This document shows positions 41,855 through 50,985 of a stretch of DNA of 64,000 nucleotides, piece after piece. Each line of letters opens with the position of its first letter. The stretch's first letter is position 1. The notes beneath the pieces are model-generated. The model had not been told where the DNA came from and ran no database searches. It saw only the letters and a list, made by a program, of their open reading frames with translations. This stretch comes from Tateyamaria sp947503385. GTDB lineage: Bacteria; Pseudomonadota; Alphaproteobacteria; Rhodobacterales; Rhodobacteraceae. The position numbers and the translations under genes are program-made. Location: the NCBI RefSeq assembly GCF_051195235.1, contig NZ_JBNFZM010000003.1, positions 248,001-312,000 on the forward strand. The letters run 5' to 3'.

Positions 41855-43201
41855 ATGATGTATGATATCTGCCAGTCGCCCGTCAGTCTGGACGATCCGG
41901 CCCACGTTGGGGACTGGAACAGTATGGTTCGCGCGTTCATGGCGCATGGCACCGCCACACCCACACATCTGGGTGCTGTGCTGGCTGGTGCGCCGAACTT
42001 TGCCATGGGGCACGCGGCCAAGGGGCTGTTCTGCCTGATGATGGGACGCAAGGAAATGGTCGCCGCTGCCCATAACGCAGGCCGCGCCGCCGTCGCGGCA
42101 CTGGCCACCGAAGGGGGCACGACGCGCGAACGGCTCTGGGTGCGCGCCTTGGGCGAATGGCTCGATGGCCGCCCCTCGGGGGCGATTGCCGCGATGGAAC
42201 GGGTGCTTGCCGAACACCCCACCGACACCCTGTCGGCCAAGGTCAGCCACGCAATCCGCTTTATCCTTGGCGACGGTGTGGGAATGCGGGCCTCGATCGA
42301 AAACGTGCTGGACGCCCACAAAGGCCACGCGCTCGAAGGGTATGTACACGGCTGTCACGCCTTCACGCTGGAAGAAACCGGCGACTACGATGGGGCCGAG
42401 GCCGCCGGGCTGCGCGGGCTACAACTGGCCGGCGACGACGCGTGGGGCCTGCACGCCGTGGCGCATGTCTACGACATGACAGCGCGGCCCGATGCGGGCA
42501 TTTCCCTGATCGAGAACAACGTGTCGGCTTGGGATCACTGCAACAACTTCCGCTACCACGTGTGGTGGCACAAGGCGCTGCTGCATCTGGACCGGGGCGA
42601 GAATGACATCGTTCTGGCGCTCTATGACCAACAAATCCGCGCCGACAAAACAGATGATTACCGTGACATCGCCAACGCGACGTCCCTGCTGATGCGGCTG
42701 GAACTCGAAGGCACCGCCGTCGGCGACCGCTGGGCCGAACTGGCCGATTTCGCGCAGGACCGCACCGATGACGGCTGCGTGGTGTTTGCCGACCTGCATT
42801 ACCAACTGGCGTTGGGTGCGGCAGGCCGCACCGATGCGCAGGATGCCATGACCGCGCGGTTTGCCGTTGACGCAGCCCGCCAGGGCGAGATGCCTGCCCG
42901 CGTCGCTGATCCGGGCAAAGCCGCGCTGGCCGGTCTCAATGCCTTTGCCGAAGGGCGCTACGACGCTGCGTTCCGCAACCTTGCTGCGGCGCGGCCCACG
43001 ATGCAAACCATCGGCGGCAGCCACGCCCAGCGCGACGTGTTCGAACGCATGACCATTGACGCGGGCCTGCGCGCCGGGATGGTCGACGCGACCGAAGCCC
43101 TGCTCGAAGACCGCATCGCCCGCAGGGCAGGTGCCGTGGACCGGTTCGCGGCCACACGTCTGGCTAGCATCGGTGACGCGCGCCGCATTCCCGCACAGTG
43201 A
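41855..43201 (+). CDS. TTC38-like tetratricopeptide protein
   Basis: This 448-residue all-helical protein resembles the TTC38 family. Visible parts are GHAAKGLFCLMMGRKE, a helical pair ERLWVRALGEWLDGRPSGAIAAMERVL, EGYVHGCHAFTLEETGDYDGAEAAGLRGL and AWGLHAVAHVYDMTARPDAGI, then NNFRYHVWWHKALLHLDRGE. The HAVAHV and WWHKAL histidines are conserved in my memory of the family. The start is set at the ATG at 41855 because AGGTGA precedes it. The function is unknown. It is 45 bases upstream of opgC on the same strand. Confidence 0.75.
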   Translation: MMYDICQSPVSLDDPAHVGDWNSMVRAFMAHGTATPTHLGAVLAGAPNFAMGHAAKGLFCLMMGRKEMVAAAHNAGRAAVAALATEGGTTRERLWVRALGEWLDGRPSGAIAAMERVLAEHPTDTLSAKVSHAIRFILGDGVGMRASIENVLDAHKGHALEGYVHGCHAFTLEETGDYDGAEAAGLRGLQLAGDDAWGLHAVAHVYDMTARPDAGISLIENNVSAWDHCNNFRYHVWWHKALLHLDRGENDIVLALYDQQIRADKTDDYRDIANATSLLMRLELEGTAVGDRWAELADFAQDRTDDGCVVFADLHYQLALGAAGRTDAQDAMTARFAVDAARQGEMPARVADPGKAALAGLNAFAEGRYDAAFRNLAAARPTMQTIGGSHAQRDVFERMTIDAGLRAGMVDATEALLEDRIARRAGAVDRFAATRLASIGDARRIPAQ

Positions 43202-43246
43202 CAACTGACCCTGTCGTCCCCCTGTAATGTGCCATAGACAGCAGCC

Positions 43247-44509
43247 ATGACTTTTGCCGACCCAACCCAGACCCGCACGGCCCCTGCCGTGACCGACGCG
43301 GCCGCACCGCAGGCGCGCGTGCGCGACATCCGTCTGGATTTCTTTCGTGGGCTGGCGATGTTCATTATCCTGTTTGCCCACACGCCGGGCAATTTCTTTA
43401 CCTCGTGGATTCCGGCGCGCTTTGGCTTTTCCGACGCGACAGAGATCTTTGTGTTCTGCTCGGGCATGGCCTCTGCCATCGCCTTTGGCGCGACATTCGA
43501 CCGGGCGGGCTTTGCCCTTGGTTCGGCCCGCGTCGCCTACCGCATCTGGCAGGTCTACTGGGCACATGTGGGCCTCTTCTTTGCCACTGCCGCGATGCTG
43601 GCGTTTCTGACGAACCTTGACGCCACCACGCGCAATTACTGGGGTCAGCTGAACCTGTGGATGCTGTTTGTGGAGCATTCCGAGGGGCTGTGGGAAACGC
43701 CGGACATGCTGTTTCGGTTCATGACGCTGCAATGGGTGCCGAACCTTTTTGATATCCTGCCGATGTATATGGTGATCCTTGCCATGATGCCGCTGGTGAT
43801 CTGGCTAGCCCGTATTCACTTGGGCCTTGTGGCAGCACTTTGCATCACGCTCTGGGTCTTTGGGCAGCGCAGCTTCATGGAAGCTCTGGGCCTGCCCTAT
43901 TTCAACTTCACCGCCGAGCCGTGGGTGGGCAGTGACGACTGGCAACGCCGCTGGTTCCTGAACCCCTTTGGCTGGCAACTGGTGTTCTTTACCGGCTTTG
44001 CCTTTATGCGCGGCTGGCTGCCCAAGCCGCCCGTGACCCCGGTCCTGATCGGGATTGCCGCGTTCTTTGTTCTGGCCAATATGCCCCTGTCCAATATCGG
44101 CGTGCGCGAATTCGGGTTCGAATGGGCGCGCGAGTGGCGGATGGAAAACCGCCAGCTGATCTCGAAGACCGACTTTGGCCTGTTGCGCTATGTGCAGTTC
44201 CTGTCGCTCGCCTACCTCGCTTGGGTGCTGGCCGGCGACAAGGGCAACCGCCTGCGCGTGAGGGCCACCCATGTGGCAGCCCGGCTGTGGGACCGTGTGC
44301 TGACCATCATCCTCAAGGTCGGTCAGCAGTCGCTTGCGGTGTTCGTCGTGTCGATCTTTGTGGCGCGGTTCAACGGGTTTGCCATGGACATGCTGGGCCG
44401 TGATACGGGAACCGTTTGGGCGGTAAACGCGTTCGGCTGTGCCTGCCTGATCCTGACCGCCTATCTCGCAGGCTGGTTCAAATCCGTCCCGTGGAAAGGA
44501 CAACGATGA
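43247..44509 (+). CDS. opgC: OpgC domain membrane acyltransferase
   Basis: This 420-residue integral membrane protein has about ten hydrophobic segments. The OpgC hallmark is RDIRLDFFRGLAMFIILFAHTPGNFFTSW near residues 26-55, followed by FSDATEIFVFCSGMASAIAFG. OpgC adds succinyl groups to osmoregulated periplasmic glucans. It overlaps the opgG start by 4 bases (ATGA) and so belongs to one operon with opgG and opgH. The presence of all three supports the assignment. Confidence 0.88.
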   Translation: MTFADPTQTRTAPAVTDAAAPQARVRDIRLDFFRGLAMFIILFAHTPGNFFTSWIPARFGFSDATEIFVFCSGMASAIAFGATFDRAGFALGSARVAYRIWQVYWAHVGLFFATAAMLAFLTNLDATTRNYWGQLNLWMLFVEHSEGLWETPDMLFRFMTLQWVPNLFDILPMYMVILAMMPLVIWLARIHLGLVAALCITLWVFGQRSFMEALGLPYFNFTAEPWVGSDDWQRRWFLNPFGWQLVFFTGFAFMRGWLPKPPVTPVLIGIAAFFVLANMPLSNIGVREFGFEWAREWRMENRQLISKTDFGLLRYVQFLSLAYLAWVLAGDKGNRLRVRATHVAARLWDRVLTIILKVGQQSLAVFVVSIFVARFNGFAMDMLGRDTGTVWAVNAFGCACLILTAYLAGWFKSVPWKGQR

Positions 44510-46038
44510 TCGCGCGCCGCGCCTTTCTGGCCACGCTGGCGGCCATGGCCGCTGCCCCCCGCACCTCGTGGGCGCAGGACGCCGAACCGGGGCTGCAACT
44601 GGGCGACGCCACGCCCTTCAGCGCGTCGGACGTCATCGACATGGCCCGCGAAAAGGCCGCCGTGTCTTACGAACCCCGCCCACTCATCCCCGAGCCGTGG
44701 CGCAACCTGACCTATGACCAGTACCGCAAGATCTGGTTCGACAGTCGCAACGCGCTCTGGGAAGGGTCCGACGCGCCGCAACGCATCGACGTGTTCCCAC
44801 CGGGCCTCTACTTTCCACAAGCGATCCGCACCTATGTGGTCGAAGGCGACAGCGCCCGCCCGATGATGTTCGACATGGGCGTCTTTGACACCACCGACAA
44901 ATTCCCCAACGTGCCCATCGACGACACGCTGGGCTATTCCGGCCTGCGCCTGCGCGCCGAGTTGCGCCAGCCCGGTATCTACGAGGAATATGCTGTCTTT
45001 CAGGGCGCGAGCTATTTCCGCGGCATCGGCACCGGCGACATCTATGGCCTGTCCGCCCGTGGCCTTGCGCTGAAAACCGGCGACCCGATGGGCGAAGAGT
45101 TTCCCGATTTCACCCATTTCTGGCTCGAACGTCCCGCGCCGGGGGCCGCTACAATCGTCCTGCACGCGCTGCTCGACAGCCCGTCCTGCACCGGCGCCTA
45201 CCGTTTTGCCATCACCCCCGGCCAACCCCTGACCATGGAGGTGAGCGCCGAGATCTTTGCCCGCGAGACGCTGACACATGTGGGCATCGCCCCGCTGACC
45301 TCCATGTTCCTCTTTGACGACATGGACCGCCAGCGTTTTGACGATTTCCGCCCGGCCGTGCACGACAATGACGGGCTGATGATCCACAACGGCGCGGGCG
45401 AGGTGATCTGGCGCCCGCTCGCCAACCCGCTGACGCTCCAGATCAGCGCATTTGGCGATATGAACCCACGCGGCTTTGGCCTGATGCAGCGCGCCCGCCG
45501 GTTCGAGGATTTCAACGACCTCGAAGCGCTCTACCACCGCCGCCCCGGCCTCTGGGTCACACCGGGCGAAGGCTGGGGGCGCGGGTCCGTGGCCCTCGTG
45601 GAAATTCCCGCCGATCTTGAGATTTACGACAATATCGTTGCCTATTGGCGCCCCGCTGACGACATCCCCAAAGGTGGCGCGCACAAGATGACCTACCGCC
45701 TCGATTGGGGTGAGGATCCCGCGCCCAAGGCCGCCATGCCCCTGCGCGTGCTCAACACCGCCGCCGGGGGCCGCCCCGAAGGCGGGCGCATCTTCACCAT
45801 CGACTTTGAACCCGCCGATCACGTGCCCGAGGATCTGGGCCGGATCGACCGCCTTGTGCGCACCAGCGCGGGCGAAGTGACCGAAGGCATCATCCAGCGC
45901 AACCCGGCCACGGGCGGCCCGCGCCTCGCCTTCACCTTCATGCCGGGCGACAGTGACTGGGCCGAATTCCGCGCGCAACTGCGGCTCGACGGTGCGCCGC
46001 TCTCCGAAGTGTGGCTCTACCGGTGGACGCGCACATGA
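44506..46038 (+). CDS. opgG: Glucan biosynthesis protein G, periplasmic
   Basis: This 510-residue periplasmic protein of the MdoG/OpgG family has an N-terminal signal (MIARRAFLATLAAMAAAPRTSWAQ) with a Tat-like RR. The mature part begins FSASDVIDMAREKA and has LTYDQYRKIWFD. A beta-sandwich region GIAPLTSMFLFDD is followed by RPAVHDNDGLMIHNGAGE and a C-terminal Ig-like domain. It helps branch and release glucans. Overlaps link it to opgC and opgH. Confidence 0.93.
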   Translation: MIARRAFLATLAAMAAAPRTSWAQDAEPGLQLGDATPFSASDVIDMAREKAAVSYEPRPLIPEPWRNLTYDQYRKIWFDSRNALWEGSDAPQRIDVFPPGLYFPQAIRTYVVEGDSARPMMFDMGVFDTTDKFPNVPIDDTLGYSGLRLRAELRQPGIYEEYAVFQGASYFRGIGTGDIYGLSARGLALKTGDPMGEEFPDFTHFWLERPAPGAATIVLHALLDSPSCTGAYRFAITPGQPLTMEVSAEIFARETLTHVGIAPLTSMFLFDDMDRQRFDDFRPAVHDNDGLMIHNGAGEVIWRPLANPLTLQISAFGDMNPRGFGLMQRARRFEDFNDLEALYHRRPGLWVTPGEGWGRGSVALVEIPADLEIYDNIVAYWRPADDIPKGGAHKMTYRLDWGEDPAPKAAMPLRVLNTAAGGRPEGGRIFTIDFEPADHVPEDLGRIDRLVRTSAGEVTEGIIQRNPATGGPRLAFTFMPGDSDWAEFRAQLRLDGAPLSEVWLYRWTRT

Positions 46039-47885
46039 CGCAGCACATGCCCCCCGCCAGCCCGCTGGCCATGCCCGCGCAGGACCTGCGTCGCGGGGCG
46101 GATGCGGTTCACCCCGCCCCGGCCCGCGCCCCGATCCGGCGTCTGGCCGTCTTTGCCCCCGCCGTGCTTGGCACCGCCGCGATGATCTGGGGGCTGCACA
46201 CGCTCTTTGCCAGCAATGGCATGACGTGGCTCGAATATATGCTTCTGGCGCTGATCGGGGCGACGTTCATCTGGGTCACACTGGCCGTGTCCACCATCGG
46301 CGTGGGCGTCGCCAGCCGCCTCGACGGGCCACAACCCACAGCAGGCGGTGCGCCTATCGACGTGGCCCTGCTGGTGCCCATCTACAACGAAGTGCCCAGT
46401 GACGTCTTTGGCAACGCCGCCGCGATGCTGGCCGATCTGGCCCGGCAAAAGGGCGGCCACCGCTATACGCTTTTTGTGCTCAGCGACACGCGCGACGACA
46501 CCATCGCCACGCAAGAGGGGCAGGCTTTGGCCGCCCTGCGACGTGACGCGCCCGCGGGAACACAGGTGTTCTACCGCCGCCGCGCGGACAATACGGACCA
46601 GAAAATCGGCAATCTCACCCAGTGGATCACCCATTGGGGCGGCGCGTACGAGGCGATGGTGGTGCTGGATGCCGACAGCCTGATGACAGGCCGCGCCATC
46701 GACCATTTGGCCAGCGCGCTGGCCGCAGACCCGCAAACGGGCTTGATCCAGACCTTTCCCCAACTCATCGGGGCCGAAACGCTTTTTGCCCGCATCCAGC
46801 AATTTTCGAACGTGGCCTATGGCTGGCTTCTGGCCGAAGGGCTCGCGCACTGGTCCCGGACCGAAGGCAATTACTGGGGCCACAACGCGATCATCCGCAC
46901 CCGCGCCTTTGCCGCCACCGCCGGTCTGCCGCATCTGCGCGGCCTGCTGGGACGGCGCGACCTGATCCTCAGCCACGACTTTGTCGAAGCGTCGCTGATG
47001 CGCCGCGCGGGCTGGCGCGTGCGCTTCCTGCCCCGCGTCACCGGCAGCTTCGAAGAGGTGCCCGGCACGCTGATCGACTACGTCCTGCGCGATGCACGCT
47101 GGTGCCGGGGCAATCTGCAACATCTGCGCCTGCTGGCCACACGCGGTCTGCACCCCGTCAGCCGGTTCCACCTGTTCCAAGGGGCCGCAGCCTATCTGAT
47201 GTCACCGGCATGGTTTGTCCTGCTGGTGTTCTGGGCGTTGCTGGGCCGCGATGCGGATACAAATGTCATCACCTATTTCAACGAGGCAAACCCGCTGATC
47301 CCCAACTGGCCCCCCCAGATGACCCATATCGACAGCGCAATGTTCCTCGTCGTCATGTACGCAGTGCTGCTTCTGCCCAAAATCACCTGTGCCGCCATCA
47401 TCGCGGCCCAACCCAAGGCGGTGCGCCGGTTTGGGGGACGCCGCACCTTTGCCGGTGCCGTGCTGACCGAACTGGCGCTTTCAATTGCCTATGCGCCAAT
47501 CCTGATGATCCAGCAGACCAAGGCGGTGCTGCGCAGTGTGTTTGGCCGCGGGGCCACATGGACACCCCAATCCCGCAAGACCAAAGGCTACAGCCTGCGC
47601 ACGCTGGTGCAGTTCCACTGGGTTGAAACGGTACTGGGGGCCGCCCTGTTCGCGCTCCTGTTCGCCGGTCTGATCTCTTGGTGGCTGATCCCGATCGCAG
47701 CGAGCCTCGCCCTCGCCATCCCGCTCTCCGCCCTCAGCGCCTATCCGCTCTCCCGCGTCGATCTCAGCGCGCTGCGCCTTGACAGCCCGCTCACCTTGCG
47801 CGAACCGACAATCGTGACCCGCGCCCGCCACGCCCGCGCCGACATCGCCGCAGAGCTGAACGCCGCCCATATCGCAGCCGAATAA
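46035..47885 (+). CDS. opgH: Glucans biosynthesis glucosyltransferase H
   Basis: This 616-residue polytopic glucosyltransferase polymerises UDP-glucose into the periplasmic glucan backbone. The GT2 core has ALLVPIYNEVPSDVFGN, VLDADSLMTG (DxD), HDFVEAS and ARWCRGNLQH, the (Q/R)xxRW motif. Flanking membrane helices number about seven. At 616 residues it is shorter than the 847-residue E. coli protein, lacking most of the N-terminal cytoplasmic part, as in other alphaproteobacterial forms. The start overlaps opgG by 4 bases (ATGA). Confidence 0.93.
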   Translation: MTQHMPPASPLAMPAQDLRRGADAVHPAPARAPIRRLAVFAPAVLGTAAMIWGLHTLFASNGMTWLEYMLLALIGATFIWVTLAVSTIGVGVASRLDGPQPTAGGAPIDVALLVPIYNEVPSDVFGNAAAMLADLARQKGGHRYTLFVLSDTRDDTIATQEGQALAALRRDAPAGTQVFYRRRADNTDQKIGNLTQWITHWGGAYEAMVVLDADSLMTGRAIDHLASALAADPQTGLIQTFPQLIGAETLFARIQQFSNVAYGWLLAEGLAHWSRTEGNYWGHNAIIRTRAFAATAGLPHLRGLLGRRDLILSHDFVEASLMRRAGWRVRFLPRVTGSFEEVPGTLIDYVLRDARWCRGNLQHLRLLATRGLHPVSRFHLFQGAAAYLMSPAWFVLLVFWALLGRDADTNVITYFNEANPLIPNWPPQMTHIDSAMFLVVMYAVLLLPKITCAAIIAAQPKAVRRFGGRRTFAGAVLTELALSIAYAPILMIQQTKAVLRSVFGRGATWTPQSRKTKGYSLRTLVQFHWVETVLGAALFALLFAGLISWWLIPIAASLALAIPLSALSAYPLSRVDLSALRLDSPLTLREPTIVTRARHARADIAAELNAAHIAAE

Positions 47886-48018
47886 ACCTTGGTTTCGGAG
47901 CCGCCGTCGCGTGATCGCCAAGAGACAGGGGACGGCTCGGACAGCTTGGTTTTGGTGGGCCCAGAAGCGCCAAATCAAAAATGGCGTGCGCGCGTCAGCG
48001 CGCTCAATTTGGCAACAG

Positions 48019-48522
48019 CTAGCCGGTCCACGCGACCACGGGCAAGCCACGCTTGAGCCATCCGGGCCCGGCACCGGACCCAAGCATACCCTCGGGCACG
48101 TCGATAATCGTGGTGAACGCGGCGGCCATCAGCCGTTGGCTCATTTTCCGCGACCGTACACCGCGGGCACAGATCAGGGCGACGGGCACGTCCGCCCGCC
48201 CCCCGGTTTCGGACAACAGCGCATCGATGAAATCGGCGCGCCGCATGTCGATGGGCACCGCGCCTGCGCCCACGCCCGTCCGGGTCCATTCGTCCGGTCG
48301 GCGTATGTCCACAAGGACAATCTCACCCGAATGTGCGGCGTCATGCGCGTCCGGCGCGCTCAACATGCCCTCGCCACTGGCATCCGCCGTGATGTTGAAC
48401 CAGCGCGCGGCCATCACGGTGCCGCCAACCAGCGCGGCGGCGCCCAAGACGCCAAATCCCCGGCGCGTCATGCGCCCCGGGGCCGGGCTCTGCGGATCAG
48501 GTGAGGTCGACGCGCCGCTCAT
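48019..48522 (-). CDS. Rhodanese-like protein with N-terminal anchor or Tat signal
   Basis: This 167-residue protein has RRGFGVLGAAALVGG, a Tat-like or membrane segment near residues 20-37, and then a rhodanese domain. EIVLVDIRRPDEWTRTG is the CH2A-like strand, and ALICARGVRSRKM supplies the catalytic cysteine loop. The domain is therefore likely in the periplasm. The start at 48522 follows the YHS gene stop by one base, so the two are co-translated. Thiosulfate or persulfide transfer is expected from the family. Confidence 0.8.
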   Translation of the reverse strand: MSGASTSPDPQSPAPGRMTRRGFGVLGAAALVGGTVMAARWFNITADASGEGMLSAPDAHDAAHSGEIVLVDIRRPDEWTRTGVGAGAVPIDMRRADFIDALLSETGGRADVPVALICARGVRSRKMSQRLMAAAFTTIIDVPEGMLGSGAGPGWLKRGLPVVAWTG

Positions 48523-48523
48523 G

Positions 48524-49051
48524 TCAGGACTGCGGCGCAGTGGACGTGAATTTGGGGATCGTGCGGTCGGACGCCGCCGTATCCTCAATGCTCACCCAGT
48601 TGCTTTCGGATTTGGTGATGTTTCCGGGAATATCCTCTTCCCAAAAGCCCACCACCACATCCGTGATGTTCAGGTACAGCCTGTCGTCAACGATCCGCCA
48701 CAGATAGGGGTTCGCGGGCACCTTGCCGCCCTGCGCCACGCCATAGGCGCAATGCCCGTCATATTGTGGCGCATACTTGGCCGGATCGGCAAGGAACAGG
48801 TCCCGGTTCGCCTCGGTCGCAAAGGCAAATGTCGCGCCGTTATAGTCCGCGGTGATCCCCGCATTGCCCGCCACGGGGGGCGTCTGTGTCTGGCCCACCG
48901 GGTTTTGCGGCAGCGCAAAATAGGCCACCACGTCATAGCCCGACACGGCAAAGCCGGTCTCATCCACATATTGATCCCCGGCGAGGGCCGTGGTGGCAAA
49001 GGTCAGGGCGCTCGCGGCAGCGGCGGCGGTCAGGGCAAAGCGGTTCAGCAT
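48524..49051 (-). CDS. Secreted YHS-domain protein
   Basis: This 175-residue protein has a Sec signal (MLNRFALTAAAAASALTFATTALA). A YHS-like domain runs over GFAVSGYDVVAYFALPQNPV, then YNGATFAFATEANRDLFLADPAKYAPQYDGHCAYGVAQGGKVPANPYLW. YHS domains are often linked to metal sensing or transport. The start at 49051 has AGGA at proper spacing; an ATG at 49060 is possible. It is directly upstream of the rhodanese gene. Confidence 0.82.
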   Translation of the reverse strand: MLNRFALTAAAAASALTFATTALAGDQYVDETGFAVSGYDVVAYFALPQNPVGQTQTPPVAGNAGITADYNGATFAFATEANRDLFLADPAKYAPQYDGHCAYGVAQGGKVPANPYLWRIVDDRLYLNITDVVVGFWEEDIPGNITKSESNWVSIEDTAASDRTIPKFTSTAPQS

Positions 49052-49184
49052 CGGTATCATCCTTGGGTCCAGGTGAGGCCCGCAGCACGTGACATGCGCG
49101 GATGATGCTCAGATAACCTGCCCCTGTCCAGTGCGGCAGCCCGCCTCGCAGCGTTGTGAGCGGGCGCGGGAATGCGTGAACCGC

Positions 49185-49967
49185 TCAGCGCAGGCGCGGC
49201 GGCCTGTCGGGGTCCATCCCCGGAGCGGACGGTGCCGCAGCCGGTGCCGGTTGCGGCAGATCGAACCGCAGCCCCACCCGCGCCAAGCGCGCCACCACCG
49301 GGTCGCGCCCATCGAAAAACCCGACATCCAACGCCGCCGCCTCAAGGCCGGAAAACACCAGCGCTTCGGACACGGCCTGCGCCAGCGCGGCCTCCGCACC
49401 CGGCATCGCCCCCACAAAGGCCAGCATATGCCCGCGCCCACCCGCATCCGCGACCGTCGTCACCAGATAAGCCACCTGCGCCAGCCCCGTGGCTGTCGCG
49501 AGCTTGGTGTCCAGCGCCGCGACCAGCGTCTCGGGCAGGCCCGCGGGGGCCGCCACTTCGGTCAGCCGCGCCTCCACCCGGTCGGGCGCGCTGGCCAAGG
49601 TCTCGGCCAGCCACCGCACGCCCTCCGCCTCCAGCAGAAAGGACGACGGCGCCACGTCAAGGTTCAGCCCAAGCCCCAGCCCCTGCGCCGCCAGCAGCGG
49701 CGCAATCGCGCGCCCCGACAACGCCGCATAAGGCGCCGCTGAGCCAACAAAGGCCGCCAGCCGGTCCTCGCGGTCAAAAACCAGCACCAGCGGACCCGCA
49801 CCGGGGTCAAAAACCTGCGGCGTCACGTCCTCGCCCTCGGCCTCTGATGCCAAGAGCAGGAACAGTTCGGCATCACCCAACCGTTCGTAAAACCGCAACC
49901 GCGCCGCGTCGTCCTCGGGTGCGGCCATCATCTCGCCATGCGCCCGGTCCAATGCCGTCTCGGTCAT
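49185..49967 (-). CDS. SseB family protein
   Basis: This 260-residue protein has an SseB-like N-terminal domain. MTETALDRAHGEMMAAPEDDAARLRFYERLGDAELFLLL is typical, followed by LVLVFDREDRLAAFVG, and GLGLGLNLDVAPSSFLLEAEGVRWLAETL. A C-terminal domain and a Pro-rich tail follow. The start at 49967 overlaps the uracil-DNA glycosylase stop by 4 bases. SseB-type proteins have no settled general role here. No signal peptide is seen. Confidence 0.75.
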   Translation of the reverse strand: MTETALDRAHGEMMAAPEDDAARLRFYERLGDAELFLLLASEAEGEDVTPQVFDPGAGPLVLVFDREDRLAAFVGSAAPYAALSGRAIAPLLAAQGLGLGLNLDVAPSSFLLEAEGVRWLAETLASAPDRVEARLTEVAAPAGLPETLVAALDTKLATATGLAQVAYLVTTVADAGGRGHMLAFVGAMPGAEAALAQAVSEALVFSGLEAAALDVGFFDGRDPVVARLARVGLRFDLPQPAPAAAPSAPGMDPDRPPRLR

Positions 49968-50545
49968 GCCAGAACCTCTTTCACACGTGCCCGCAGAACC
50001 GGCAGAACCTCTGCCTCGAACCACGGGTGTTTCTTCAGCCACCCGGTATTGCGCCACGACGGATGCGGCAAGGGGAAGGCCCGCGGCGCATAATCGCGCC
50101 ACGCCGCAACCGTGTCGGTCACGCCCGCCTTGGTGCCCAAATGCCAGCTTTGCGCATAGCCGCCGATCAGCAGCACCAGCGGCACGTCACCCACATGCGC
50201 CATCACCCCGTCGCGCCATGTCTTGGCGCAGATCTTGGGCGGCGGGCGGTCCGATCCCTTGGCGTCATAGCCGGGAAAGCAAAAGGCCATCGGCACAATC
50301 GCCAGCTTGTCACGGTCATAGAACGTGGTGTTGTCCATGCCCAGCCAGTCGCGCAACCGGTCGCCCGACGGATCGGTGAACGGCTTGCCGCTCTCGTGGA
50401 CCCGCGCACCGGGGGCCTGCCCCGCCACCAGAATGCGCGCGCCCGGACGAAACCAGACCACGGGCCGGGGACTGTGCGCGGTTTCGGTTGCGGCAAATCG
50501 GTCAGCGCACAGGGTGCAGGCGGCCAAGCGTTCGGTCAATTCCAT
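49964..50545 (-). CDS. Uracil-DNA glycosylase family protein
   Basis: This 193-residue protein has the superfamily motif ILVAGQAPGARVHESGKPFTDPSGDRLRDWLG near 55-85 and the second motif LPHPSWRN near 170. The N-terminal CTLCADRF pair resembles part of the Fe-S cysteine set of family 4 enzymes, but the set looks incomplete. The paired motifs excise uracil in the family. The start at 50545 is the first good ATG; a longer frame to 50620 would run through the ArsR promoter. Divergent from the arsR-like gene. Confidence 0.85.
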   Translation of the reverse strand: MELTERLAACTLCADRFAATETAHSPRPVVWFRPGARILVAGQAPGARVHESGKPFTDPSGDRLRDWLGMDNTTFYDRDKLAIVPMAFCFPGYDAKGSDRPPPKICAKTWRDGVMAHVGDVPLVLLIGGYAQSWHLGTKAGVTDTVAAWRDYAPRAFPLPHPSWRNTGWLKKHPWFEAEVLPVLRARVKEVLA

Positions 50546-50623
50546 GGTCAAGGACCTACGCCCGATCAAAGCCTTAGGCAAATAGTTCGACAAACTTCGA
50601 AATAACACTTGCGCGATCATGTC

Positions 50624-50643
50624 ATTTCTATGATTTTAGAAAT
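50624..50643. promoter_or_regulatory. ArsR-family operator overlapping the promoter
   Basis: ATTTCTA-TGATTT-TAGAAAT is a perfect 7-base inverted repeat that ends right at the ATG at 50644. It contains TATGAT (50629-50634), which would serve as a -10 element, so repressor binding would block the promoter of the downstream ArsR gene. A start site near 50641 would give a leaderless transcript. Confidence 0.65.
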
Positions 50644-50985
50644 ATGAAAATAGAATCGCCAGACCCGCTCGACCTCACCCGCGCCGCTGCCGCCTTTGCG
50701 GCCCTCGGCTCTGAACAACGCCTGTCCGTGCTGCGTGCGCTGGTGCGGGCCGGGCCGGATGGGCTCAGCATTGGTGCATTGGGGGACCGGACCGGCGTCA
50801 CCGGGTCCACGCTCACCCACCATGTCAAGATTCTGGCCAGCGCGGGCCTTGTGACCCAAGCCCGCCAAGGCCGGTCCATCATCTGCGCCGCCGTCGCCTT
50901 TGACGAGGTGCGGCACCTCTCCGACTTCCTGCTCACCGAATGCTGCGCCGACAGCATCAACCCCGAGGATCACACCCATGGCTGA
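50644..50985 (+). CDS. ArsR family transcriptional repressor
   Basis: This 113-residue winged-helix regulator has AFAALGSEQRLSVLRALVRAGPDGLSIGALGDRTGVTGSTLTHHVKILASAGLV, the ArsR DNA-binding domain, and RQGRSIICAAVAFDEVRHLSDFLLTECC at the dimer end. The metal cysteines would be the CC pair near the C-terminus and the Cys in IIC; the classical CVC motif is absent. The operator at its own start suggests autorepression. The stop overlaps the permease start. Confidence 0.88.
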   Translation: MKIESPDPLDLTRAAAAFAALGSEQRLSVLRALVRAGPDGLSIGALGDRTGVTGSTLTHHVKILASAGLVTQARQGRSIICAAVAFDEVRHLSDFLLTECCADSINPEDHTHG

